Below are positions 16,425 through 25,015 of a stretch of DNA of 64,000 bases, piece by piece. Each line of letters opens with the position of its first letter. Positions within the stretch are counted from its first letter, which is position 1. The notes under the pieces were generated by a model that saw nothing but the letters and a program-made list of their open reading frames with translations, was not told the DNA's origin and ran no database searches. Position numbers and translations under genes: made by a program. The stretch spans positions 1-64,000 of the forward strand of contig CACXMZ010000009.1 in NCBI GenBank assembly GCA_902768975.1. Direction: 5' to 3'. The stretch is from an uncultured Coriobacteriaceae bacterium. GTDB taxonomy: Bacteria > Actinomycetota > Coriobacteriia > Coriobacteriales > Eggerthellaceae.

Positions 16425-18871
16425 GTGCATATGAACCATATGAACCAATCGTAGAAGACGTTTCGGTCGACCCTGTGGCGGGTGCCCAGTCTGCGGCAGA
16501 ACGCATTACGCGGCGCGACGCCGTGCAGGCGCAAGCTCAGCGTACTTCCAGCCATCCTTCGACTGCAGAGTACAGTTTTCTTACCGACGCTGCGACCGCA
16601 AGCCCTGAACTTATCGTGCAGGAAAAAAGCCCTGAAGAACGCTTTAAGGACCTTCAGGACATAACAAGCATGTACCTTTCCGCCGAAGACGAAGACATGC
16701 TCGCGCGCGCCTTTGCCTTTGCCGCTAAAGCCCATGAAGGCCAGAAGCGCAAAAGCGGCGAGGCCTTCATCGCGCACCCTCTGGAAGTTGCCATTATCTT
16801 GGCCGACTTGCATATGGACGTGGAAACCATTTGCGCGGCTATTCTGCACGACACGGTGGAAGACTCCGACGTCACGCTTGAACAGGTTGCGAAAACCTTC
16901 AACGAAAACGTTGCGTCCCTCGTAGACGGTGTAACCAAGATCACGCGTATTGAAGTCGAAAACCTTTCCGACGAACAGGCCCAGACTATTCGCAAGATGC
17001 TGGTGGCCATGAACAAAGACATTCGCGTGGTGGTTATTAAGCTGGCAGACCGCCTGCACAACATGCGTACGCTATCTGCCCTCGGTGAAGACCGCCGTAT
17101 TTTTAAAGCGCGCGAAACCATGGAAATTTACGCGCCTATCGCACACCGCTTGGGCATTAGTTCCATTAAATGGGAACTGGAAGATCTTTCCTTCTACTAC
17201 TTGGAGCCGAACCGCTTTAAGCAGGTTTCGCGCATGGTGGCGGAAAGCCGCACCGAACGCGAAGCCTACCTCAATAACGTCATTGAAATCTTGTACAAGG
17301 AAATGGATCAGGTTGGCGTGGACGCCCAGATAGCAGGTCGCCCGAAGCACCTGTGGTCCATCTACCGCAAGATGACTACGCGCGGTAAAGACTTTTCGGA
17401 AATCTATGACCTTATTGCCGTGCGCATTATCGTCGACACCGTGGGCGACTGCTATTCGGCACTTGGTGCGGTCCACAGCCTGTGGCAGCCTATGCCGGGC
17501 CGCTTCAAGGACTATATTGCCATGCCCAAGTTCAACATGTACCAAAGCCTACATACGACGGTTATAGGCCCCGCGGGTCGGCCGCTTGAAGTGCAGATTC
17601 GTACCGAAGAAATGCATCGCATGAGCGAATATGGCGTGGCGGCGCACTGGCGCTACAAAGAAGGTGGCGGCAAGGTTGACGCTGCCTTCGACCGTCAGCT
17701 TGCCTGGCTGCGCCAGATGGTGGACTGGCAGGACGAAAATCAGGACTCGCGCGAATTCCTGAAGGACCTTAAGGTCGACCTCGCTCCCACCGAAGTCTTT
17801 GTGTTTACGCCCAAGGGCGAAGCCATGAGCCTGCGTGCAGGGTCCAACCCGGTCGACTTTGCCTATGCCATCCACACCGAAGTAGGGCACCATTGCGTGG
17901 GCGCGAAGGTTAACGGCGTTATCGTGCCCCTTACCTATGAACTACAAAACGGCGACCGCGTGGAAATCCTTACGCAAAAAAGCGCGGCGCCTTCGCGCGG
18001 GTGGCTCAACACCGTGCGGACCCCTTCGGCGCGCAGCAAGATTCGCGCCTATTTCAGCAAGATGTCTCGATCGGACGACTTGCAGGCAGGCCACGACAAA
18101 CTCACGCGTGAAATGCGCAAGCACGGCTTGGGTATTTCGAGCGCCCAGCACCAGCGTGCCTTGAAGATGGTTGCCGAAGGCATGGGCTTCAAGGACTCCG
18201 ACGACATGCTCGTGCAAATTGGCGCCGGTAAGGAAAGCGCCCAGCATGTGGCGAATCGCCTGCTCAAGCTTTTGGTTGATCGTGGCAATGAAGCCGACGA
18301 AACGGCCCCGGGTCAGTCGGAATTTTCAACGGGCAAACTGCCCCCCATGCTCACGAGCGTCAAGACGCCCAAGAAGCATGAAGCCCATTCGTCGAACGGC
18401 GTGGTGGTTAAGGGTATCAATGGTGTGCTCGTGCGCCTTTCGCGCTGCTGTAATCCCGTACCAGGCGACAATATCGTAGGTTTCGTAACGCGTGGTCGCG
18501 GTGTTTCGGTTCATCGGGCCGACTGCCCCAATGCCATGAGCCTCATGGACCACCCCGAACGCATCATCGACGTTTCCTGGGAAGACGACCCCACGTTTTC
18601 GACTTCGTACAAGGCAGAAATTATTATCGAAGCGCTTGACCGCATGAACCTGCTGCGCGACGTGGCAACGGTGCTGGGCGAAGAAGGCGCTAACGTGCTT
18701 TCGTCTTCTTCGGTGGCGCACCGCGACAACATGGTCGAAATGCGCTTCCTATTCCAGGTAAGCGACGTGGGCGCCATCGACTCTATTCTGCAAAAAATGC
18801 TGGCCATCGAAGGGGTATTCGACGCCCACCGCATGATGCCCGGCGAAGCGGTAAAGCAAAAGAAACACTAG
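16421..18871 (+). CDS. rel: Bifunctional (p)ppGpp synthetase/hydrolase Rel
   Basis: Sets the stringent-response alarmone level. An N-terminal extension of about 85 residues precedes an HD hydrolase domain with the intact H-D-T-V-E-D motif near residues 143-148, so hydrolase activity is expected. The synthetase domain follows (Y-D-L-I-A-V-R-I-I, P-K-F-N-M-Y-Q-S-L-H-T, E-V-Q-I-R-T), then TGS (V-F-V-F-T-P-K-G-E), a Cys-rich zinc-finger-like region with S-R-C-C-N-P-V-P-G-D, and a C-terminal ACT domain. 816 residues. The GTG start overlaps the recJ stop, so the two are translationally coupled. Confidence 0.95.
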   Translation: MSAYEPYEPIVEDVSVDPVAGAQSAAERITRRDAVQAQAQRTSSHPSTAEYSFLTDAATASPELIVQEKSPEERFKDLQDITSMYLSAEDEDMLARAFAFAAKAHEGQKRKSGEAFIAHPLEVAIILADLHMDVETICAAILHDTVEDSDVTLEQVAKTFNENVASLVDGVTKITRIEVENLSDEQAQTIRKMLVAMNKDIRVVVIKLADRLHNMRTLSALGEDRRIFKARETMEIYAPIAHRLGISSIKWELEDLSFYYLEPNRFKQVSRMVAESRTEREAYLNNVIEILYKEMDQVGVDAQIAGRPKHLWSIYRKMTTRGKDFSEIYDLIAVRIIVDTVGDCYSALGAVHSLWQPMPGRFKDYIAMPKFNMYQSLHTTVIGPAGRPLEVQIRTEEMHRMSEYGVAAHWRYKEGGGKVDAAFDRQLAWLRQMVDWQDENQDSREFLKDLKVDLAPTEVFVFTPKGEAMSLRAGSNPVDFAYAIHTEVGHHCVGAKVNGVIVPLTYELQNGDRVEILTQKSAAPSRGWLNTVRTPSARSKIRAYFSKMSRSDDLQAGHDKLTREMRKHGLGISSAQHQRALKMVAEGMGFKDSDDMLVQIGAGKESAQHVANRLLKLLVDRGNEADETAPGQSEFSTGKLPPMLTSVKTPKKHEAHSSNGVVVKGINGVLVRLSRCCNPVPGDNIVGFVTRGRGVSVHRADCPNAMSLMDHPERIIDVSWEDDPTFSTSYKAEIIIEALDRMNLLRDVATVLGEEGANVLSSSSVAHRDNMVEMRFLFQVSDVGAIDSILQKMLAIEGVFDAHRMMPGEAVKQKKH

Positions 18872-18907
18872 CTTCACACCACCACTTTTAGAAAGGCGGA
18901 ACTTGAA

Positions 18908-19582
18908 GTGCTGCACGAAATTCATACGATAGAAAAGGCATGCGCGCGTGTTCGTTTTCGCGAACTGGGCCGCTTGGCAAACAATGTGTACTGCATCGAA
19001 GACGGTGCCGGTGGCGTTATTGTGGTCGACCCAGAATATAGCGCCGAACTCATTTTGGACATGGCGGAAGGCGCACCCGTGAGCGCAATTTTTGTCACGC
19101 ACCGGCACGCCGACCACACCGGTGCCCTGCGCGCACTCAAGGACGCAACGGGGGCACCTGTGTATGCTTCGAGCGTCGACGCGCCCGACATTGAAGACCC
19201 GCGCGAACCCCCTTTCGGGAAGCGCCCCGAACCCTGCCCCGTGGACGTGCAGCTTAAAGACGGCGAAACCATCAAGGTGGGTGCCTGCGAGTGGCGAGCC
19301 ATGCTGACACCTGGTCATACTGAAGGAAGCATGTGCTATTTCCTCGACCCCAGCTTGGCGCCGCAAAGCGAAGAACGTCCCATACTGCTTTCAGGCGACA
19401 CCCTCTTCCGCGGCACGATTGGCCGCACCGACTTCGAAGGGGGAAGCATGGCCGACATGGCCCAGTCTATGGCGAAACTCGCTGAATTGCCCGACGAAAC
19501 ACTTGTGTTGCCTGGGCATGATCCTATGACAAGTATTGGCGACGAACGCGCTCGTACGATAGAATTTTACGGCAAGCTATAA
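18908..19582 (+). CDS. MBL-fold metallohydrolase (glyoxalase II-like)
   Basis: Zinc hydrolase of the metallo-beta-lactamase fold: T-H-R-H-A-D-H-T-G near residues 63-71 is the HxHxDH motif, with T-P-G-H-T-E-G-S and G-D-T-L-F later and a C-terminal L-P-G-H-D. This order is that of hydroxyacylglutathione-hydrolase-like enzymes, but many actinobacterial members have unknown thioester or other substrates. Starts at a GTG after AAAGGCGGA. It follows rel by 36 bp and precedes the DUF47 gene by 18 bp. The true substrate cannot be named. Confidence 0.85.
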   Translation: MLHEIHTIEKACARVRFRELGRLANNVYCIEDGAGGVIVVDPEYSAELILDMAEGAPVSAIFVTHRHADHTGALRALKDATGAPVYASSVDAPDIEDPREPPFGKRPEPCPVDVQLKDGETIKVGACEWRAMLTPGHTEGSMCYFLDPSLAPQSEERPILLSGDTLFRGTIGRTDFEGGSMADMAQSMAKLAELPDETLVLPGHDPMTSIGDERARTIEFYGKL

Positions 19583-19600
19583 GCTAAAGAAGGAGAGCCC

Positions 19601-20227
19601 ATGGCCAAGCAAAAGCATGACTACTTCGCAGCGTTTGCCAAGCAAATTGAACTTGCGGTAAAAGAAGCAGAACTGCTTATCGACACCATTGAGAACTTCA
19701 CCACGGCAGAAGCGGTGCGTGAAGTAATGGACCAGGCCCATGAACTTGAAGCCCAGGCAGATGACGTAGCCCATTCCAACTATAGTGCCATCGCCGTGGA
19801 CTTTATCACGCCGCTCGACCGTGACGACATTATCGACTTGACTCACGCCATCGACACGGTGGTCGATCGCATCGAAGCGGTTATCCAATCCTTCTATATG
19901 ACAGACGTGCACCATATTCCTGAATCGGCGGTTATTTTGGCGCAGCTTATCAAGGAAGGTTGCCAGTCTCTGCAGGAAGCCGTTGGTTTCTTTTCTACTT
20001 TCAAGAACAACGACGCATTCCGTGCGGCAATCATGAAGGTGAACGACTGCGAAGAACAGGCCGACCGCATCTATATCGACGCTATTCGCAACCTGCATAC
20101 CAAGGAACGCGAAAACCCCGTTCGCTTGCTGGTGTGGAGCCGTATCTTAAGCAGCCTCGAGTCCTGCTGCGACGCCTTTGAACACGTCGGCGACCTCATG
20201 GGCTCCATCTATTTAAAGAACGCTTAA
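19601..20227 (+). CDS. DUF47 family PhoU-like protein
   Basis: An all-helical 208-residue protein of the DUF47 (PhoU-related, TIGR00153) family: I-E-N-F-T-T, E-A-Q-A-D-D-V, F-I-T-P-L-D-R-D-D-I and a C-terminal C-C-D-A-F-E-H-V-G-D-L motif. Members usually sit beside a Pit-type low-affinity phosphate transporter and seem to control it. No pit gene lies in this window, so its partner must be elsewhere. AAGGAG precedes the ATG. Confidence 0.88.
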   Translation: MAKQKHDYFAAFAKQIELAVKEAELLIDTIENFTTAEAVREVMDQAHELEAQADDVAHSNYSAIAVDFITPLDRDDIIDLTHAIDTVVDRIEAVIQSFYMTDVHHIPESAVILAQLIKEGCQSLQEAVGFFSTFKNNDAFRAAIMKVNDCEEQADRIYIDAIRNLHTKERENPVRLLVWSRILSSLESCCDAFEHVGDLMGSIYLKNA

Positions 20228-20259
20228 GGTATTCCAATAATCAACGACTTGAAGCTGGG

Positions 20260-20313
20260 AAGCTCGGGGCCCTACCCTTGGCTGCCACGCCTTCGGGCAG
20301 GGCCCCGCAGCTT
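20260..20313. terminator. Strong hairpin between convergent genes, likely two-way terminator
   Basis: AAGCTCGGGGCCCTACCC (20260-20277) pairs with GGGCAGGGCCCCGCAGCTT (20295-20313) with a few mismatches, about 15 bp. Genes converge on it from both sides. T-runs are weak on both strands. Confidence 0.55.
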
Positions 20314-20351
20314 CTTTACTGCTGACTCTTCGACTACCTGTGAGACTTTTT

Positions 20352-20375
20352 CGAACAGCGGAAGCGGTCGCGATT
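20352..20375 (-). repeat. Fragment D of the structured repeat
   Basis: 24 bases identical to the outer end of copy C (CGAACAGCGGAAGCGG and on). The two hairpins are missing, so this is a truncated remnant, just before the PAP2 stop codon. Confidence 0.7.
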
Positions 20376-20402
20376 AGTAGGCGCGAAACCCACTGTCCTT
20401 GT

Positions 20403-20933
20403 TTAAGGAATGAGGAGGAAGCCGACGGCGGCGGCAATGATGGCCGCAACGGCAGCGACGGCGATGTCGCGCGGAAAGTGAACCCCACCTACGATGCGCA
20501 CATAGGCAACCCCCACGCACGCCACCGAAGCAATCAGCGCCAAAACCCACAAGGCCATGCGGTCGGTTGTTGCCGCCACCCACAGCAGCGTGCAAGCAAT
20601 GATGCTGGCACTTGCCATGTGGCGGCTTGGCATACTTTTGCCCTGCGTGTCCTTTTTAATGAGCGGGTCAATGTCGTGAAGTTCGTAGGGGCGTTTCCAG
20701 TTAATGCCCGCGCGCCACAGGCTCACCACAACAAAGGTAACGAGCGGGACTACAACAGCGTGCAGCAGCAGGGGGCTTTGGTTCAGCACAAGCCAAATAA
20801 GCAAGATGAAATACAGGCTTGCCACCAAACCGCGTAAGCCATTGTCGATGCCCGAAAGGAGCAAGCTACCATTCGGCATAGCCCGCCAAGGCCTTGAAAT
20901 CTTTTCGTAATACTCTTCGTACATAGCGCTCAT
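20403..20933 (-). CDS. PAP2-family membrane phosphatase
   Basis: Acid-phosphatase-like membrane enzyme, 176 residues, about five membrane helices. Marks: K-x-x-x-x-G-K-S-M-P-S-R-H-M-A and G-G-V-H-F-P-R-D, which hold the catalytic His pair. Such proteins dephosphorylate undecaprenyl diphosphate or phosphatidic/phosphatidylglycerol phosphates; which one is not decidable. Short for the family, with little beyond the catalytic core. Convergent with the DUF47 gene. Confidence 0.82.
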   Translation of the reverse strand: MSAMYEEYYEKISRPWRAMPNGSLLLSGIDNGLRGLVASLYFILLIWLVLNQSPLLLHAVVVPLVTFVVVSLWRAGINWKRPYELHDIDPLIKKDTQGKSMPSRHMASASIIACTLLWVAATTDRMALWVLALIASVACVGVAYVRIVGGVHFPRDIAVAAVAAIIAAAVGFLLIP

Positions 20934-21020
20934 TATACCGTGTGGAAAACAGGAGCATTTCTCTTGCTTTTCCTGGCGGCTGCGCGTGCTCCTGTTACAC
21001 TTACAAAGTCATGAGCACAT

Positions 21021-21121
21021 GCCTTGAATGGACTTGGGCGGCGACATGTTCCGAACCTGGTCAGGTCCGGGAGGAAGCAGCCATAAGGGGCCTCTGACGA
21101 GCGCCCAAGTCTATTCAGGGC
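21021..21121 (+). ncRNA. ffs: Signal recognition particle RNA (small bacterial type)
   Basis: Contains the classic apical domain GGTCAGGTCCGGGAGG followed by AAGCAGCC. The outer stem GCCTTGAATGGACTTGGGCG (from 21021) pairs with the complementary arm ending at 21121. About 101 nt, the 4.5S-like form without an Alu domain. It binds Ffh to target membrane proteins. Position upstream of dnaX is common in Gram-positives. Confidence 0.93.
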
Positions 21122-21169
21122 ATTTGTATAACCACCTGCCCCAAGAAGGCTTAAAAAGGAGCATTGACC

Positions 21170-21832
21170 TTGGGTTTTTTTGATTTCATAGTGAATCTTC
21201 TGCGCGACCCGCGTGCCTTTATCGCGGCCTGGATCGTGTCCTTGGGGCCCGTAATGGTCTACACCCCGCTTTTCCTTATTGTGTTTATCGAAACGGGCGT
21301 GGTCGTTTTTCCCTTCCTGCCCGGCGACAGCCTGCTTTTCACCGCGGGCATTTTTTCCGCTGAAGGGGGCGGGCTCAATATTGTGGCCACACTGCTTGTG
21401 TTTTATGCGGCAGCTATCTTGGGTAACACGTCAAATTACTGGATTAGCCGCTTCTTCGGAAGCCGCATCATTGACTCAGGCAAGGTGAAGGCGCTTACGC
21501 CTGAACGCATCGCCAAGCTCGATTATTTCTTCGAAAAGTACGGCGGCTTAACCATTATTATCACGCGCTTTATGCCCTTCTTCCGCACCTTTGCCCCCTT
21601 TATTGCGGGCACGGGCCACATGGACTTTGGCAAGTTTACCTTCTACAACATCGTGGGTGGCCTGTTGTGGGTCAGCCTCTTTGTACTGGTCGGCTATTTC
21701 TTTGGCGGCGTTCCTTTTGTGCAGGAACATTTTGAGATAATCGTTTTGGGTATCGTGGGCGTTTCGGCCTTGCCTGCCATTATTGGCGCCATTAAAGGCA
21801 TCCTGGCCGGCCGCCGCGCGAAGCAAGACTAA
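21170..21832 (+). CDS. DedA-family membrane protein
   Basis: An integral membrane protein of the DedA (VTT/SNARE-associated) family, linked to undecaprenyl-phosphate and phospholipid recycling. Seen: F-P-F-L-P-G-D-S-L-L-F near residue 47, the G-N-x-x-N-Y-W-I-S-R-F-F-G pattern, and F-M-P-F-F-R-T-F-A-P-F-I-A-G-T-G, the family signature. Two TTG starts are possible; I prefer 21170, because AGGAG (21157-21161) sits 8 bp ahead of it and only 2 bp ahead of the TTG at 21164. About 220 residues, normal. Confidence 0.9.
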   Translation: MGFFDFIVNLLRDPRAFIAAWIVSLGPVMVYTPLFLIVFIETGVVVFPFLPGDSLLFTAGIFSAEGGGLNIVATLLVFYAAAILGNTSNYWISRFFGSRIIDSGKVKALTPERIAKLDYFFEKYGGLTIIITRFMPFFRTFAPFIAGTGHMDFGKFTFYNIVGGLLWVSLFVLVGYFFGGVPFVQEHFEIIVLGIVGVSALPAIIGAIKGILAGRRAKQD

Positions 21833-21853
21833 GAAACGGGAAGAGGACACGGC

Positions 21854-23857
21854 ATGGCTGAAGCACTGCATAGAAAATATAGGCCCCAAGTTTTTTCCGA
21901 CGTGGTGGGGCAGGACCATATTGAACGCACTCTCAAAAATGCCATTGACTCTGACCAGGTTTCGCATGCCTACCTATTCAGCGGCCCACGTGGCACGGGC
22001 AAAACCACCACGGCGCGCCTGCTTGCCAAGGCATTGCTGTGCGAACACGGGCCCACGTCTGAACCCGACGGTACCTGCCCGGAATGCGTTGAAATTGCCA
22101 ACGGCACCCACCCCGACGTCTATGAACTCGACGCGGCAAGCCGCACTGGCGTCGACAATGTGCGCGAAGAAATCATCAGCCGCGTGAACTTTGCACCCAC
22201 GCGGGGTAAGTACAAGGTTTATATCATCGACGAAGTGCATATGCTTTCAACGGCGGCCTTCAACGCCTTGCTTAAAACCATTGAAGAACCGCCCGAGCAC
22301 ATCATTTTTATCCTTTGCACAACCGACCCGCAAAAGATTCCCGAAACCGTGCAGTCCCGCTGCCAGCGCTTTGAGTTTCATCGTCTGTCTAACGACGAAA
22401 TCGTCACGCGCCTCGGGGCTATTTGCGTGGCGGAAGGCGTGGAGTTTGAAGGCGACGCCTTGGACCTCATTGCGCATCGTGCTGAAGGCGGCATGCGCAA
22501 TGCCCTCACTTCGCTTGAGCAGCTGATTGCTTTTGGCGAAGGCCGCGTAAGCGTGCAAGGCGCCGAAGACCTCCTCGGTTCTTTGGCGGCAAGCGAAATG
22601 GCCGAAATCATTCAAGCGGTGGGGAAGCGCGACATTGCTCGCTGTTTTACCTGGACGGCTGACTATGTTGAATCGGGCGCTGACCTGGCACAATTTGCCC
22701 GCGACATGGCTGAACACGTGCGCAACCTGTACGTGATGAGCCTCGCAGGAACGGACGCCGTTCTTGAAATTCCCGAAGCGGAGCGCCGCCAGCTCAACGA
22801 AGAACTGGGCCTGTTTGGAAGCGATCGCTTAGCGCGTTTGCTGGGCGTTTTGGGCGACCTAATTGGCGACATGCGCACCGCAACCAATCCGCGTCTTTGT
22901 TTTGAAGTCGCCCTCACGCGTATGGTGCGCCCCGACTCTGACCTGACTTTGGAAGCCTTGGCTGAACGCATTGAAGCACTGGAAAGTGGTTATTCCGCTG
23001 TTCTGCCAAGCAGCGGAATGGTCGACGCTGCGGCACCGGCGGCACCCGCTGCCCCCGCCGTTGCAGCACCCGCCGTTGCACCTGCTGCGGTACCCGCCAC
23101 CGTACCTGCCCCCGACTCCGCCACTCTGGCATCTACGGCACCCGCCGTACCCGAAACTACGCCTGCTACGGCGTCTGCAACCCCAGCCGCCGCTCCTGTC
23201 GTGGCTACTGCCGCTGGCTCCGGCCTCGAAGCATTGCTTGCCAACCCAGCGGGCCTCCAGCGTGCCTGGATGCACGTGATGTCGACTATCAAAAAAGAAA
23301 AGCAGGCCTTTGCCGCCATGCTCGTAGGGGTTCGTGCCTGTGCCGACCAAAATGGCAAAGGCGTTGTGGTCGAATTTCCTCCTTCGAACCCCATTGCGCT
23401 TTCTATGGCGCAAAAGCCCGACATGCAGGAATTGCTCGCGCGCGCCTTCAACGAAGCAGCCGGTTTTGCCGTTCCCTTTGAACTGCGTTCAGCTGCCCCT
23501 GGGAGCGCTCAAGCTGAAGCGCCAGCACCTGCTCCTGCCCCTGCGGCAGCACCCGCGGCACCCGCGCCTAGCCCTGAACCAGCGCCAGCGCCCGCAGCTG
23601 CTCCTGCCCCCGCATTGAACACACCTGCTTCCGAACCGGTACCAGCGGCACCGGCAGCCCCTGAACCAGAGCCGGTTCCCGTCGACGCCTACGAAAGCGT
23701 TCCCTTCGAACCCGACGCGCCTGCGGATGCAGCTCCCCAAGCCCAAGCGGTGCCTGAACAAAGCACCGAAACCGAACAAATGGGAGCCGAAGATTTCAGT
23801 AAAATGTTGTCCGATACCTTTTCTTCTTCGATCACCTTCGAAGAAGTCGACGAATAG
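21854..23857 (+). CDS. dnaX: DNA polymerase III subunits gamma/tau
   Basis: Clamp-loader ATPase. Walker A G-P-R-G-T-G-K-T near 43-50, D-E-V-H Walker B, and L-C-T-T-D sensor 1 are intact. In the zinc module the usual C-x8-C-x2-C-x2-C reads C63-x8-D72-x2-C75-x2-C78: the second Cys is Asp. The C-terminal half has two long Ala/Pro-rich linkers (about 390-450 and 555-630) that flank a folded segment, ending in an acidic S-S-S-I-T-F-E-E-V-D-E tail. No obvious frameshift site for a short gamma form was found. 667 residues. Followed by ybaB and recR, the usual trio. Confidence 0.95.
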   Translation: MAEALHRKYRPQVFSDVVGQDHIERTLKNAIDSDQVSHAYLFSGPRGTGKTTTARLLAKALLCEHGPTSEPDGTCPECVEIANGTHPDVYELDAASRTGVDNVREEIISRVNFAPTRGKYKVYIIDEVHMLSTAAFNALLKTIEEPPEHIIFILCTTDPQKIPETVQSRCQRFEFHRLSNDEIVTRLGAICVAEGVEFEGDALDLIAHRAEGGMRNALTSLEQLIAFGEGRVSVQGAEDLLGSLAASEMAEIIQAVGKRDIARCFTWTADYVESGADLAQFARDMAEHVRNLYVMSLAGTDAVLEIPEAERRQLNEELGLFGSDRLARLLGVLGDLIGDMRTATNPRLCFEVALTRMVRPDSDLTLEALAERIEALESGYSAVLPSSGMVDAAAPAAPAAPAVAAPAVAPAAVPATVPAPDSATLASTAPAVPETTPATASATPAAAPVVATAAGSGLEALLANPAGLQRAWMHVMSTIKKEKQAFAAMLVGVRACADQNGKGVVVEFPPSNPIALSMAQKPDMQELLARAFNEAAGFAVPFELRSAAPGSAQAEAPAPAPAPAAAPAAPAPSPEPAPAPAAAPAPALNTPASEPVPAAPAAPEPEPVPVDAYESVPFEPDAPADAAPQAQAVPEQSTETEQMGAEDFSKMLSDTFSSSITFEEVDE

Positions 23858-23887
23858 CATTAATAACAACCTGCAAAGGAGTTAGCC

Positions 23888-24202
23888 ATGGACATGAAGC
23901 AAATGATGCGCCAAGCGCAAAAGATGCAAAAGCAGCTTAACCAAGCTCAGGAAGAAATCGCGACGCTTTCGTATGAAGCGACGGCTGGCGGCGGCATGGT
24001 AAAGGCCGTGGTGGCCGGCGACATGAGCCTAAAGTCGCTCGAAATCGACCCTGAAGCCGTGGACCCTGAAGACGTTGAAATGCTCCAGGACATGGTGCTT
24101 GCGGCAGTCAACGAAGCCCTGCGTGGCATGGCCGAAGTTTCTGAAGCCCGCCTTTCCGCAGTTACGGGTGGCATGAACATTCCTGGCATGCCCGGTTTCT
24201 AG
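23888..24202 (+). CDS. ybaB: YbaB/EbfC nucleoid-associated protein
   Basis: 104 residues, with the family start M-K-Q-M-M-R-Q-A-Q-K-M-Q-K and G-G-G-M-V-K-A-V-V-A-G-D. Forms a tweezer-like dimer that binds DNA, often tied to recR. AAGGAG precedes the ATG. The recR start lies 9 bp after the stop. Confidence 0.95.
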   Translation: MDMKQMMRQAQKMQKQLNQAQEEIATLSYEATAGGGMVKAVVAGDMSLKSLEIDPEAVDPEDVEMLQDMVLAAVNEALRGMAEVSEARLSAVTGGMNIPGMPGF

Positions 24203-24211
24203 GCGCGGCGT

Positions 24212-24808
24212 ATGCAGTCGGCTCCTTCCATACAGGTCTTGCTCGACGAACTCGAGCGCATGCCCGGCATCGGTTCCAAGAGTGCCCAGCGCATAGCCTA
24301 CTGGGTGCTTAATTCCGAACGCGCTTCGGCTGAACGCCTGGCGGAAGCCATTGTGGAAGTGAAGGACAAGGTGCATTTTTGTCCGCAGTGCTTCAACTAC
24401 GCGGAAAGCGAGCTGTGCGACATCTGCGCTTCACCGCGCCGCAACCGCAGCCTGCTGTGCGTGGTATCTGAACCGCGCGACATTCCGCCCATTGAACGCA
24501 CGCATTCCTTCGACGGGCTCTACCATGTGCTCGGTGGGGAACTTTCGCCCTTGTCAGGCATTGGCCCCGACGACCTGCACATCGCTGAACTCATGAAGCG
24601 CCTGGCGAGCGACGAAGTGGAAGAAGTTATCCTGGCCACCAATTCCAACGTGGAAGGTGAAACCACGGCAAGCTATTTGGCGCGCCTTATCCGCCCGCTC
24701 GGCATTAAACTCACGCGTTTGGCGAGCGGCCTGCCGGTGGGTGGGGAACTCGAATACGCCGACGAAGTCACCCTTGGGCGTGCTATTGAAAGCCGTCGCG
24801 AGTTCTAG
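24212..24808 (+). CDS. recR: Recombination mediator RecR
   Basis: Forms a DNA clamp with RecO and RecF in gap repair. Helix-hairpin-helix start (L-E-R-M-P-G-I-G-x-K-S-A-Q-R-I-A), a C4 zinc finger (C-P-Q-C near 55-58 and C-D-I-C near 69-72), and a TOPRIM domain with H-V-L-G-G-E-L-S-P and a C-terminal G-G-E-L-E-Y-A-D. 198 residues, the normal size. Confidence 0.96.
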   Translation: MQSAPSIQVLLDELERMPGIGSKSAQRIAYWVLNSERASAERLAEAIVEVKDKVHFCPQCFNYAESELCDICASPRRNRSLLCVVSEPRDIPPIERTHSFDGLYHVLGGELSPLSGIGPDDLHIAELMKRLASDEVEEVILATNSNVEGETTASYLARLIRPLGIKLTRLASGLPVGGELEYADEVTLGRAIESRREF

Positions 24809-24838
24809 GAAAGCGGGACGTGGGTATGCATCTTTTAC

Positions 24839-24972
24839 CGACCGCTTCCGCTGTTCGTGCAAACAATTCACTGGATTGTTTGCACTCATGCGCTCTCGCT
24901 TGGCGTTCGTCAACATTTAGAGTGCAATTTTCGGCAACAGCGAAAATTGCGATATTTGAACTCACGACATCG
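24839..24972 (+). repeat. Structured intergenic repeat, copy B
   Basis: 134 bp. Hairpin 1: GTGCAAACAAT (24857-24867), loop TCACTGG, ATTGTTTGCAC (24875-24885). Hairpin 2: GCAATTTTCG (24924-24933), loop GCAACAG, CGAAAATTGC (24941-24950). CGCTGTT near the 5' end could pair with AACAGCG at hairpin 2. Starts 31 bp after recR and ends 44 bp before dgt. Confidence 0.85.
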
Positions 24973-25015
24973 GAAAAGACGCATGCCCACGCCCCACTTA
25001 ACCAGGAAGACTACT

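Noticed and set aside
24857-25015. N-terminal extension of dgt
   Set aside because: This part is the repeat element B; the dGTPase homology and an SD-like AGGA support the later ATG.
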